Positions 30,476-38,913 are shown, counted from the first letter of the stretch. The stretch is 64,000 nt of DNA from Nitrosomonas supralitoralis (GCF_003011925.2 NZ_PXXU01000011.1:1-64000); one strand, 5' to 3'. Notes: generated by a model not told the origin, from the letters alone. Numbers and translations: made by a program.

Positions 30476-31795
30476 CTAATTAAATCGGCTTTTGTTTTGC
30501 TTTTCAGATCTTAACGTGAGTTTAATTGCATTATTTAACTGTCGATTCCTGAATAACTTATGAAAACTCGGTTCGTTTGCTTTTACTAATAGATTGAAAA
30601 GCTGATGATTAGTTAAATCACGCCTTAATTGTAATAGCAAGGCAGTTAGGCCGGAAACATGCGCTGTTGCTAAAGAATTGCCCGATACAAAATCATAAGT
30701 ACCTTTGGGTAAAGTCGTTAAGATTTCCTCACCGGGTGCGTATACGGTCAGCAGGTGATCTTCGTATAACGATTGAATGATACTATTGGTGTTGTTAATG
30801 CTGCTAACGCCAATGACACCTGGTTGCTGAGCCGGGAAGCCCGATTCTTCATCATCTTTATCAGCTTTCGAAGCAACAATAATAATGCCATGCTGAACGG
30901 CTTTTTCTATCAATCTGGCCAAGAGGGGATCATAGGGGCCAGTTAAACTCAAATTGAGAATATCGGCTTGCATTTCAATGGCTTTGTTGATCGCCAGTGC
31001 TAATGTAAAGCTATTGCAAATTGCTTCTAAGCTGCCTGCCTTAACTTCCCAGCAAGCTTTGAGTGCGATTATGTTGCTATCCGGTGCAATGCCGACGATG
31101 CCTTCACCATTATTTGCTTTAGCTGCTATAACGCCGGCAACTGCCGTTCCATGAAGTTCGCTGGAGTGTTCCTGTGATTTTTGTGCGACAAAATTCTTAC
31201 TATGCTGAATTTGACCTTCTAAATCAGGATGCCTAGTATCAACACCGGTATCAATGATTGCGATTGTTACATCCTTGCCTGTAGTTCGTTTGTGTATTTC
31301 ATTGATATTCATCGATTGAATATTGGTTTGCAGGCGATAATACGGATCAGTGTATCCGTTTGCCATGACTTGAAACGTGCTCATTATTTGAACATCACTA
31401 ACGCGTTGGTCCTGTATTAATGCATTAATGACATCATCGATTGATTGATCTTCACCAACCGCATATACAACACAGTGTTCGCCAATTTCACTGATGGACC
31501 ATTGAGTAAGAATTTTTAATTTATATTCATCCCTGATATTGGAGGCTATTCGTTTGCTCCAGGTCGAACTGTTATATTCACCTCTTTGGCGATATGCCAG
31601 ATTGGCCATGCCAATGGGGATGCTATTGATATTCATGTCAGTGTAAGTCACTAATATGATGCGATTTGATTGATTGCTATCATAAAATTCAGGATCAATA
31701 AATATATCCAGACCGGCCTTGCCCGGGAAAGCAATACTCATTGCCATCAACAATAAGGCAATACTCAGAAAAATTTTTATGTGATTACTTAACAT
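30476..31795 (-). CDS. S8 (subtilisin-like) serine peptidase in an ECF sigma operon
   Basis: 439 residues with a signal peptide (IFLSIALLLMAMSIAFPGKAG). Residues ~45-145 look like a prodomain (…CVVYAVGEDQSIDDVINALI…). The catalytic triad is seen as D182 in AIIDTGVD, H215 in ELHGTAVAG and S374 in SGNSLATAHVSG. The segment that normally reads AAGN, supplying the oxyanion Asn, here reads VASKADKDDEES, with no Asn. It is the third gene of a sigma/anti-sigma/protease operon, 12 bases after the anti-sigma gene. Periplasmic or secreted; the substrate is unknown. Confidence 0.88.
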   Translation of the reverse strand: MLSNHIKIFLSIALLLMAMSIAFPGKAGLDIFIDPEFYDSNQSNRIILVTYTDMNINSIPIGMANLAYRQRGEYNSSTWSKRIASNIRDEYKLKILTQWSISEIGEHCVVYAVGEDQSIDDVINALIQDQRVSDVQIMSTFQVMANGYTDPYYRLQTNIQSMNINEIHKRTTGKDVTIAIIDTGVDTRHPDLEGQIQHSKNFVAQKSQEHSSELHGTAVAGVIAAKANNGEGIVGIAPDSNIIALKACWEVKAGSLEAICNSFTLALAINKAIEMQADILNLSLTGPYDPLLARLIEKAVQHGIIIVASKADKDDEESGFPAQQPGVIGVSSINNTNSIIQSLYEDHLLTVYAPGEEILTTLPKGTYDFVSGNSLATAHVSGLTALLLQLRRDLTNHQLFNLLVKANEPSFHKLFRNRQLNNAIKLTLRSEKQNKSRFN

Positions 31796-31807
31796 CGACG
31801 CATGATC

Positions 31808-32518
31808 CTATTCCGAAACAGATAGTCCTTGAGCCAACTCAGCAAAAATAACGGAGGAATGATCACGCAAACGTAAAATTGCATCATTCACCTGCTGAGA
31901 ATCTGTTTGATGATTACCAATTTGCACTTCGTAAACGCCATTGGGAGATGGGCCTTTAACAATATGCCCTGAAACACTATTCACTATAACATCAATTTGC
32001 TCAGTATCAGGGTGGTCTGCAAAAACAATTCGTACGATATTGCTTGTATTATCGGTACTCTCAGTTGCGGCCGCTAGCGTTCTGTATGAACCTGCCATTT
32101 CAGGTTGAACAAACAATGAATGCAGCAAAAATGGAGAAGCTAACAAAAGTAAGCTGGCGGCCAAAGCAGTGTATTTTACAAAACCAAGGAATCGAATTTG
32201 GAATGGGAAAAATATAAGATCGCTTTTTGGCGCAGTATATTGTTTCTCAGAGCAAAGTTCAGGTTGCGTTTCAATCCGTTTTTTTAACTGGGCAAATGAA
32301 GCTTGTGATACTTGTTGTAAAAGATCGGCCTGTTGTATCTCCTTAAATACTTGCTCTTGCTGATTTAATTCAATTCTGCACGTGATGCAAGTTTTAATAT
32401 GATTTTTTACAATCGCGTGCTCAACAGGGCCTAAGGATTGATTTATATACCAAGGTAAAAGATCCCATATTTTTTGATGTTCACTTTGATTGGTCATTTT
32501 GATCTGTGTAGACAACAT
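31808..32518 (-). CDS. Transmembrane anti-sigma factor with propeptide-like periplasmic domain
   Basis: 236 residues. The N-terminal part carries the zinc-associated anti-sigma motif HIKTCITC (H40, C44, C47). One membrane helix, roughly residues 113-136 (FVKYTALAASLLLLASPFLL), predicts a cytoplasmic N-terminus and periplasmic C-terminus. Residues ~161-230 (VRIVFADHP…HIVKGPSPNGVYEVQI…VIFAEL) resemble the I9/subtilisin-propeptide fold in pattern. The first ATG is chosen because AGAGG lies seven bases before it. It sits three bases after the sigma gene, as in typical ECF pairs. Confidence 0.82.
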   Translation of the reverse strand: MLSTQIKMTNQSEHQKIWDLLPWYINQSLGPVEHAIVKNHIKTCITCRIELNQQEQVFKEIQQADLLQQVSQASFAQLKKRIETQPELCSEKQYTAPKSDLIFFPFQIRFLGFVKYTALAASLLLLASPFLLHSLFVQPEMAGSYRTLAAATESTDNTSNIVRIVFADHPDTEQIDVIVNSVSGHIVKGPSPNGVYEVQIGNHQTDSQQVNDAILRLRDHSSVIFAELAQGLSVSE

Positions 32519-32521
32519 CCG

Positions 32522-33103
32522 TTAACCTCTGTTATTAAGCTCTAGAAAAAATTTAGCTAAAATTTTACGCGCATGAAACATTCTGGTTTTTACTGTATTC
32601 TCGGGACATTGCATAATTTCTGAAATTTCACTGTAGTGTAATCCTTGAAAATATGTCATTTCCACAACGGCGCGTTGTTCTGTCGATAATTTTTCGAGCG
32701 CAACTTCAAGCCAATTACTATCTTCTAATTGAGAAACCCAATGCGAACCCCGATCAGGGAAGTAATCCAATTCATCATTAAATTCAACTGATTGATCTTC
32801 TCTTTTTGTACTTTGTTTGGCACTTTTTAATGATTTTAAATAGGCGATACCTAAAATCCATGTCGACGGCCGGCATGTTTGATCATATGTGCCGGCTTTT
32901 TCCCAAACTACATACATCACATCATTGATGATTTCTTCAATACAATCATGATGCCTGTTAATATGGAAAATAAACTGATATAGCCGATTAAAATATAGCT
33001 GATACAGTTGTTCAAACGCTTTTCCATTGCCAGCTGCGGCTTCTGCAATCAAATGACGTTCCTTAGCCTGTTGTTCTTGCGAGCTAAAGGATTTCTGAAT
33101 CAT
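32522..33103 (-). CDS. ECF-type RNA polymerase sigma factor
   Basis: 193 residues. Region 2 is seen as FEQLYQLYFNRLYQFIFHINRHHDCIEEIINDVMYVVWEKAGTYD and region 4 as LEKLSTEQRAVVEMTYFQGLHYSEISEIMQCPENTVKTRMFHARKIL, the sigma-70 helix-turn-helix that reads the -35. No region 3, so an extracytoplasmic-function sigma factor. It heads the operon with its anti-sigma factor and a subtilase, so it is probably released in response to an envelope signal and may activate its own promoter. Confidence 0.93.
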   Translation of the reverse strand: MIQKSFSSQEQQAKERHLIAEAAAGNGKAFEQLYQLYFNRLYQFIFHINRHHDCIEEIINDVMYVVWEKAGTYDQTCRPSTWILGIAYLKSLKSAKQSTKREDQSVEFNDELDYFPDRGSHWVSQLEDSNWLEVALEKLSTEQRAVVEMTYFQGLHYSEISEIMQCPENTVKTRMFHARKILAKFFLELNNRG

Positions 33104-33174
33104 TTTAAGTCAGGCGCTTCTGCATATCGCTGCCTATTAAATTTATCGTACTGGTTCTGCATTATCTAAAATTT

Positions 33175-33207
33175 GCCTGTATATTTCTTGTATTCAATGA
33201 AAGGTTC
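33175..33207 (-). promoter_or_regulatory. Candidate ECF-type promoter upstream of the sigma gene
   Basis: On the minus strand TGAACCTTT (33200-33208) lies about 100 bases before the sigma start codon. A GAAC core is typical of many ECF -35 elements. The -10 position is AT-rich without a clear consensus, so autoregulation is plausible but unproven. Confidence 0.3.
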
Positions 33208-33234
33208 ATTGATATATGTAATTTTAAAAAAAAA

Positions 33235-33969
33235 TTAATACCCTACGGTAAAGGAGAATAATACACGATCATTGACAGCTTGAGGATGAAACTCCCAGTG
33301 TGATGCATATCCATAATTTCTGATCGCAGTATGTGTGGCCCCGTAATAACGCACATCGACACCTATGTTGCGGGCGAAATGCCAAGTTAATCCGGCACTC
33401 CAGTAAAGATAATTGTACTCCAATATTTGCTTCTGATTATTGTAGCCCAATGAACTCGATATCTGGATCGAATTAGTAATTGGGTAGCGCGCGGTAAACT
33501 CATAACCGAATGCCATATGATTTTGTTGATAGCTGTTTTCAGAAATAAAGAAATTGGCGGTCAGCAAGTCTCGGAAATGACTGGAAATATAAAATTCGTT
33601 ATAGTCAACCTTTTGATCAAATATTTTTCCGCTAAAGATATAGCGCGTCCATTCAGCATTGAATCGCCAATCATCAGATAACTTATAAGCCCAACCTACA
33701 TAAGGACGGAATTCCAGATTAGAACGATTCTCGAATCCAGTGTCAGCAAAATTGACGGTTGAAGCATAAGCGCCCAGGTATATACCCGATTTAAGTTCAT
33801 AATCAATATTGGCATGTGCTGCTGGTTTTCCATCGCTCTTTGAATAACCGCGCCAGAAATAATCTGTTGTTCCCGTAATGCTTCCGCTTAATTGCGCATA
33901 ACAGTCCAGCGAATAAGTAAGGCATGACAGTAACCCATAAATAATGTTGTTTAAACGAATTAAGCGCAT
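33235..33969 (-). CDS. TorF-family outer-membrane protein (putative porin)
   Basis: 244 residues with an N-terminal signal ending near CYAQLSG. The mature start SGSITGTTDYFWRGYSKSDGKPAAHANIDYELKSGIYLGAYASTV is characteristic of the TIGR02001/TorF family. It has alternating aromatic strands and a C-terminal aromatic (FSFTVGY), consistent with a small outer-membrane beta-barrel. It lies upstream of the sigma gene on the same strand but 131 bases away, so it may be a separate unit. The transported substrate is unknown. Confidence 0.82.
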   Translation of the reverse strand: MRLIRLNNIIYGLLSCLTYSLDCYAQLSGSITGTTDYFWRGYSKSDGKPAAHANIDYELKSGIYLGAYASTVNFADTGFENRSNLEFRPYVGWAYKLSDDWRFNAEWTRYIFSGKIFDQKVDYNEFYISSHFRDLLTANFFISENSYQQNHMAFGYEFTARYPITNSIQISSSLGYNNQKQILEYNYLYWSAGLTWHFARNIGVDVRYYGATHTAIRNYGYASHWEFHPQAVNDRVLFSFTVGY

Positions 33970-33997
33970 TGGTATGTTATTTGACTTGATTCGTCCT

Positions 33998-34144
33998 TAG
34001 CAGGCCGTGGAAAAACGTTTTCGAGGCAGCTGATACAAGGCAAAAACAGGCGAAAAAGTGCAGTTCATGCTTAATAAATGAGCATTTTGAGTCTGTTTTT
34101 AACACCGTAGCAGCAACGCAGATAATTTTTCAACGGCCTGTTAG
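33998..34144. repeat. MITE-like repeat, copy A (147 bp, inverted ends)
   Basis: Ends read TAGCAGGCCGTGGAAAAA and, reverse-complemented from the other side, TAACAGGCCGTTGAAAAA: 16 of 18 match. The interior (CAGGCGAAAAAGTGCAG, AACACCGTAGCAGCAACGC) is shared with a second full copy at 44071-44215 and a truncated one at 38914-38947. No coding capacity. It lies just upstream of the TorF gene. Confidence 0.85.
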
Positions 34145-34533
34145 CTAAACACTAAGCACTAAGGATTGATTCGGATGGCTGCTCGGTCCTCAAAAATTAT
34201 TGGATGAGTCCTTGTATTCTACTAAAGGCGAGTTGTGTTAATTTTTCTATTAGACATCCAGATGTTGTTAGTTTTTTTGCCATCTTATGTTTCAACAGCA
34301 TATATGATTTTTATGCGGGCTATATCAAAAAGAGCAATATAAATTTAAATTATCTATTTGCCTCAATAAGATAAGTGAATGGCGTTGAGAAATTCTTGCT
34401 GCGTTTGAACCTTTTTAATTCAAACAGAATAAACACTGTCGAAAAAGAGGGAATTGGGTTGGTTGTTTAAAGGGGGATTGTTATATCTTCTAGATCCATT
34501 TTAAGTGCATATTTATATTGGGAGATTGCAAGA

Positions 34534-34629
34534 ATGATTAAGCTCTACATAATAACAACCTCAGTAACATCATTTTTTCTGATGATGCCCATGACCATAT
34601 TCGAACGAGGGTTGGGGGGGACAGGTTAA
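34534..34629 (+). CDS. Tiny frame resembling a truncated signal-peptide ORF
   Basis: A 31-codon frame with a GGGAG ribosome site ahead of the ATG: a basic start, a hydrophobic core (IITTSVTSFFLMMPMTIF) and then a Gly-rich end (GLGGTG) before TAA. It may be a small membrane peptide or the remains of a secreted-protein gene broken inside a run of G (seven G at 34614-34620). No family is recognised. Confidence 0.25.
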   Translation: MIKLYIITTSVTSFFLMMPMTIFERGLGGTG

Positions 34630-35025
34630 GTAAAGTACGTGGACATCAATAACTAGGACTAGGCAATTTAAGATTAAAGCCTACAAAGTGAATATTTTCT
34701 GCGATTTTTACGGCTAATAATTATTGCTATGTTATTTATTATCAATGAATCGCAGTTATTTTTAAGCAATCAAATTTTTACTGAGCACTGTGGTGACAAT
34801 GTGAATGGCTGTTCGACGTTATACGGGATGGATACTATCGATTGTGCGCAAGATACGTTTTTTAGATTACTGTTTGATTTTGATGCGACTGTTGATATTG
34901 TATCGCACAGCCACTCAAAATCAGAAAGGACTCAAAAGACTTAATCTGGCATAATTTTTAGTATTTGAGTGAACATCATGGTTGACCCTGAAGCTCCAAA
35001 ACGTTAACATGCGCATCTCATCAAT

Positions 35026-35101
35026 TCCCTGATAGCTCAGTTGGTAGAGCGACGGACTGTTAATCCGCAGGTCCCAGGTTCGAGCCCTGGTCGGGGAGCC
35101 A
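35026..35101 (+). tRNA. tRNA-Asn (anticodon GTT)
   Basis: The 76-nt cloverleaf starts TCCCTGATAGCTCAGTTGGT and ends with an encoded CCA. The acceptor arm TCCCTGA pairs with TCGGGGA with one G-T pair and one weak position. The anticodon loop CTGTTAA gives GTT, decoding Asn. The T arm GGTTCGAGCC is canonical. It stands alone, at the edge of an accessory-looking region. Confidence 0.97.
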
Positions 35102-35104
35102 TTC

Positions 35105-35196
35105 AGATATAAATCGGGATCTTATATCTCAAGAATTAATTATAGATTCTTATCCGATACATATCCTCTTGAGCGAGCATTGAATTATTGCTCGCT
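35105..35196 (+). terminator. Two hairpins downstream of tRNA-Asn
   Basis: AGATATAA/TTATATCT (35105-35129) forms a perfect 8-bp stem directly after the tRNA, and AGCGAGCA/TGCTCGCT (35172-35196) forms another. Neither has a strong T-run. They may serve in 3' processing or weak termination. The second overlaps the end of a minus-strand small frame. Confidence 0.4.
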
Positions 35197-35364
35197 TATA
35201 TCAGCTTGATTGCCATTAATACGCAGTTCATTCGCAAGTTGCTTTAAATATTCCTTGTAGGGCCGATTGGACCTTATCACTTGAGACATAGCGCTTTTGT
35301 GTCGCCGCTGTTGTGCCAGGCGCGTGATCAAGTTGCTTATTTTTTCAGACCTTAACCACACCAT
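35185..35364 (-). CDS. Small basic hypothetical protein or gene remnant
   Basis: A 59-codon frame, MVWLRSEKISNLITRLAQQR… ending GNQADISEQ and TAA. The composition is protein-like, basic and helical. No ribosome site is clear, and the frame extends a little upstream of the ATG without a better start. It lies between tRNA-Asn and the duplicated hydrolase leader, where integrase or island remnants often lie. The family is not recognised. Confidence 0.35.
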   Translation of the reverse strand: MVWLRSEKISNLITRLAQQRRHKSAMSQVIRSNRPYKEYLKQLANELRINGNQADISEQ

Positions 35365-35378
35365 GTTTCTGAGTAACG

Positions 35379-35572
35379 ACTTCTTGGAACACTTTTTTCA
35401 ATGGCTTGCCAGGAGTCTTTCAAGCTCGCAGAGGAAGAGCAAATAAGAAGACCGACCTGTTGGATAGCGCTTTCGTTTTACTTTCTAATAAGATCATGCG
35501 GATCTCAAGAAATAAAAATTCGAAGCTCATTCATGAAGTTCTAATCTTTTAACTTTAAAGGAGAATTAATAT
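35379..35572 (+). repeat. Leader of hydrolase-like gene 1; direct repeat with 36963-37157
   Basis: The non-coding leader is clearly homologous to the leader of the second gene: both hold ACACTTTTTTCAAT, CGTTTTACTTTCTAATAA and a GAGGAATTA/GGAGAATTA ribosome site at matching spacing. The duplication therefore included about 190 bases of upstream DNA, presumably the promoter. Confidence 0.75.
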
Positions 35573-36736
35573 ATGAGTGTCAACACTCAAGCTTTATTGA
35601 GAGTCAGTTTCAGAACACCTTTCGCCAACGAGCGAAATAACCGCACCCTTATATCATTGGCCTTACTATGGTTTTGTGTATGGCTGATCCTGGCCCCGCT
35701 GGGAGTCGTAGCTGCAACGCCGAACTCCTCTGCAGTCAAATGGCATCCCGGGCACTACTACATAATAAAAGGCTCACGAAAAAACAATACTGCATACTTA
35801 TCAAAGGTGTACAGTGAACTCGATGCAACACCCGTATTAAATGGAATGATGATCCGGTATTTCTGGGCAGATCTGGAAGATTCAAATGGAGTGTATGATT
35901 TTTCATCCATTGATAAACGTCTTGCTGAACTGACCGACAGAGGAAAACGACTGGTTATTCAGGTACAAACAAAATCATTTAATGGCAGGCAAGTAGTGCC
36001 GAATTACTTGAAGAAAACTGAATATGAAGGTGGTGAATTTTATATTAGTAATTTTGGGGGTAATGAAATAGCTGGACGTAACATTAAATTATGGAATCCC
36101 CAAGTGCGGGATCGTCTGATTGCCTTATTCAAGGCAATGGGTGAGCGTTACAACTCGCATCCAAACTTTGAGGGTATCGGTATGATTGAAACCGCCATGG
36201 GGCAACCTATGGAACCACTCACTAATGAACAAGTGACCGCGTTCTACGACAATGTGATCTATGTGCAGAAGCAAATGCGTTTGTTTTTTCCCAACACGAT
36301 GACGATTCAGGAAGTGAATTATCCGCGCTCAATCCTTGCAACATTCGTGGGTAGCCTCAAAGATGTCGGGACGGCATTGAGCAGTCCGGATACTTTTCTC
36401 GAGCAAAAAAGTTTGCTCTATCAATCAACAGAGAACGACCACAATAAGGGAATTTATAATTACTATTCAGATTATGCTGGGATGATTCCTATGGTGCCCA
36501 CGATAATGTCTAAAAATTATAAAAACACGAAAAGTGATGGATCGGGCTATGTGCCAACTATTTCTCAAATCCTGGCATTTGCACGAGATACTTTAAATGC
36601 CAACTATATCTTCTGGACACGGGAGAAGCATTACGCGCAAGTATTGGAAGTTTTAAATATGAGTGCGCAAAAGAATGCTCCTGCTGGCGGATTAAATCCC
36701 ACCTGCCCAGCCGCTTATTCATCTTGTGTTGATTAG
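35573..36736 (+). CDS. Secreted TIM-barrel glycoside-hydrolase-like protein, paralogue 1
   Basis: 387 residues; signal sequence near 26-48 (LISLALLWFCVWLILAPLGVVAA). The mature part starts VKWHPGHYYIIKGS. The segment MMIRYFWADLEDSNGVYDFSSIDKRLAEL…GKRLVIQVQ is the strand/helix pattern of (beta/alpha)8 glycoside hydrolases of the clan A kind, where a Trp-rich strand precedes a helix. Candidate acid/base and nucleophile are E206 (IGMIETAMGQP) and E247 (TIQEVNYPR). Two Cys near the C-terminus could pair. An AAAGGAGAA ribosome site precedes the ATG. A near-identical gene follows 421 bases later. The exact family and substrate are unknown; proximity to a polysaccharide locus suggests exopolysaccharide or wall glycan. 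Confidence 0.7.
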   Translation: MSVNTQALLRVSFRTPFANERNNRTLISLALLWFCVWLILAPLGVVAATPNSSAVKWHPGHYYIIKGSRKNNTAYLSKVYSELDATPVLNGMMIRYFWADLEDSNGVYDFSSIDKRLAELTDRGKRLVIQVQTKSFNGRQVVPNYLKKTEYEGGEFYISNFGGNEIAGRNIKLWNPQVRDRLIALFKAMGERYNSHPNFEGIGMIETAMGQPMEPLTNEQVTAFYDNVIYVQKQMRLFFPNTMTIQEVNYPRSILATFVGSLKDVGTALSSPDTFLEQKSLLYQSTENDHNKGIYNYYSDYAGMIPMVPTIMSKNYKNTKSDGSGYVPTISQILAFARDTLNANYIFWTREKHYAQVLEVLNMSAQKNAPAGGLNPTCPAAYSSCVD

Positions 36737-36962
36737 AGGGTTCGTTTGATTTTGAACGACCGTTCATGCAGGGAAATGATTTCCATATGAAACGTGTTTT
36801 ATGTTTTTAGGAGATTCTATTCTCAATTTAGCATCTGGCAAACTATGCCACCGTTCAGCAGGCAGATGAAAGGCTTTTTAGTTGCCGTTGTTGTTCTAAG
36901 TGCAGACTCAGAATGCTCATTTCAGTCATAAACTGTAACTTCCATTCGTTTCTACCTGGTAA

Positions 36963-37157
36963 GACGCCTTAGGACACTTTTTTCAATAGCTCACTGAGAG
37001 TCCGTGTGACTCTCAGAGCATGGGCAAATTCAGATCACAGAACTGTTAGATCGCGCTACTCGTTTTACTTTCTAATAACAATGCAAGGATCTCGAGCAAA
37101 AAATTCGCAGCGTATTCTCTCAGTTCCTATCTTTTTACTTTAGAGAGGAATTATTCT
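36963..37157 (+). repeat. Leader of hydrolase-like gene 2; direct repeat with 35379-35572
   Basis: Homologous to the first leader. This copy contains a perfect 9-bp hairpin, CTGAGAGTC/GACTCTCAG (36994-37016), degraded in the other copy, which could influence mRNA stability. The preceding 36737-36962 holds no recognisable gene. Confidence 0.7.
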
Positions 37158-38309
37158 ATGAATATCAATATTCATATCAGTCATTTAACACCGACCACAA
37201 GCAAGCCAAATGACATGGCACATAAACTGCTGATCGCAATATTGTTGTGCATCAGTATGATGTATGTGCCGTCAGGAGCCGTGGCGGCAACGTCAGATCC
37301 CACTGCTGTCAAATGGCACCCAGGTCACTATTACATCATAAGAGGTTCGCAAAAGAACAATGCCACCTACTTATCACAGGTATATAGTGAGCTCAAAGCT
37401 ACACCTGCATTGAAAGGAATGATGATACGGTATTTTTGGAATGATCTGGAAAAATCAAAAGGTGTGTATGATTTTTCATCGATTGATAAACGTCTTGCTG
37501 AGCTGTCCTCCAGAGGAAAGCGCCTAGTTATTCAGGTGCAAACTAAATCATTCAATAAAAGACAAGTTGTGCCAAACTATATGAAGACGGCGGAATATGA
37601 AGGCGGTGAATTTGATATTAGTGATTATGGAAATAAAGTAGTCACCGGGCGTAATATTAAGTTATGGAATTTGCAAGTGCAGAATCGCCTGACCGCCTTA
37701 TTCAGGGCAATGGGGAAGCGTTACAACTCGCATCCTTATTTTGAGGGTATCAGCATGATAGAAAGCGCTATGGGAGAGCCTATCAAACCACTTACCAAGA
37801 CCCAGGTAACTAATTTTTATAACAATAAGATCATTGTGCAGAAGCAAATGCGTTTGTTTTTCCCCAATACAATGACGATTCAGGAAGTAAATTATCCGCG
37901 CCCCATCCTCGCATCATTCGTAGGCAGACTCAAAAATATTGGAACTGCATTGAGTAGTCCGGATACTTTTATTGAGGAAAAAGGTTTGCTCTTTGAGGCA
38001 ACAAAATATGACCCCAACCAGGGAGTTTATAATTACTATTCAGAGTTTGCTGGCACTATTCCCATGGTTCCCACGGTTATGTCAAATAATTATAAAAACA
38101 CGAAAGGCGATGGTACGGGCTATGTACCAACTATTTCTCAGATCCTGGCATTTGCACGAGATACTTTAAATGCCAACTATATCTTCTGGACACGGGAGAA
38201 GCATTACGCGAAAGTATTGGAAGTATTAAACTGGAAAGGGCAAAGAAATGCTCCTGCGGGAGGATTAAATCCTAAATGTCCCAGTGCCTATTCATCTTGT
38301 ACTAGCTAG
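37158..38309 (+). CDS. Secreted TIM-barrel glycoside-hydrolase-like protein, paralogue 2
   Basis: 383 residues, collinear with the preceding paralogue from VKWHPGHYYII to the C-terminal CPSAYSSC; by eye well over two thirds of positions match. The N-terminal presequence differs (MNINIHISHLTPTTSKPNDM… then LLIAILLCISMMYVPSGAVAA), so the divergence is concentrated in the signal region. The same candidate carboxylates are kept (ISMIESAMGEP, TIQEVNYPR). The last ~60 codons are almost identical at DNA level to copy 1 (for example the stretch encoding ILAFARDTLNANYIFWTREK), suggesting recent gene conversion. Substrate unknown. Confidence 0.7.
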   Translation: MNINIHISHLTPTTSKPNDMAHKLLIAILLCISMMYVPSGAVAATSDPTAVKWHPGHYYIIRGSQKNNATYLSQVYSELKATPALKGMMIRYFWNDLEKSKGVYDFSSIDKRLAELSSRGKRLVIQVQTKSFNKRQVVPNYMKTAEYEGGEFDISDYGNKVVTGRNIKLWNLQVQNRLTALFRAMGKRYNSHPYFEGISMIESAMGEPIKPLTKTQVTNFYNNKIIVQKQMRLFFPNTMTIQEVNYPRPILASFVGRLKNIGTALSSPDTFIEEKGLLFEATKYDPNQGVYNYYSEFAGTIPMVPTVMSNNYKNTKGDGTGYVPTISQILAFARDTLNANYIFWTREKHYAKVLEVLNWKGQRNAPAGGLNPKCPSAYSSCTS

Positions 38310-38664
38310 GCTATGCTGTATTGGGTAGTAATAAAAAGAGCTTTGCACAGCTGTGCGAATTTTTCTGTGGTATTGTAATGAAGAAAAATTTCCGGATGAC
38401 ACGGGTTATGTGTTTTTTCGGAGATTTTTCTTTCTTGTGCAACATAGAGTCTATGCCGCTGTCTGACCAGAGTTGTGAATATTGTTAACTTATCAAACGA
38501 TCCCTGCCTTTTTAGTCAAAATTCATTATCGATTCGGTTAAATAATCTTGATATCAATTTTTTAAGGTAGATGCCATTCTTTTTCTGTATGTTCCTGTGC
38601 CGTTTTTTTTTTGTTTAAATCGATTTCTCTGTTTTTCTCTCGCACACAGTTAAATTTATCCTAC

Positions 38665-38715
38665 AAAATAGGGCAAATTTCCTATGAAAAATAGGATATT
38701 TGCCCTATTTTTTTA
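38665..38715. terminator. Strong bidirectional Rho-independent terminator
   Basis: AAAATAGGGCAAAT and ATTTGCCCTATTTT pair, with an inner CCTAT/ATAGG stem, and a run of seven T follows; A-rich sequence on the other side allows use in both directions. It lies 356 bases after paralogue 2. A shorter palindrome GCACAGCTGTGC at 38345-38356, followed by TTTTT, is a second candidate nearer the gene. Confidence 0.8.
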
Positions 38716-38913
38716 AATGTTTAAATGAGATATGCTGGCGCCTGCTTATATTCAGCTAAAAAAGAGTATCAAACTCTATTAAACAGTAAATCTTGTAAAA
38801 TCCAACGATCAATTGGGCGGAGCATTCGGAATCGTTTTATGAAGAATGCACGGAAAAGTTACTGTGAAGTAAAGAATTAACGACCTATGGTACGACCCTG
38901 AGACTTGTATCAC

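Noticed and set aside
34729-34944. 71-codon plus-strand frame before tRNA-Asn
   Set aside because: No ribosome site, no recognisable family, irregular composition; it lies in an AT-rich gap and could easily be chance.
35026-38309. Genomic island with defined att sites at tRNA-Asn
   Set aside because: No second copy of the tRNA 3' end and no integrase gene were found in the window, so an island with known borders is not supported.
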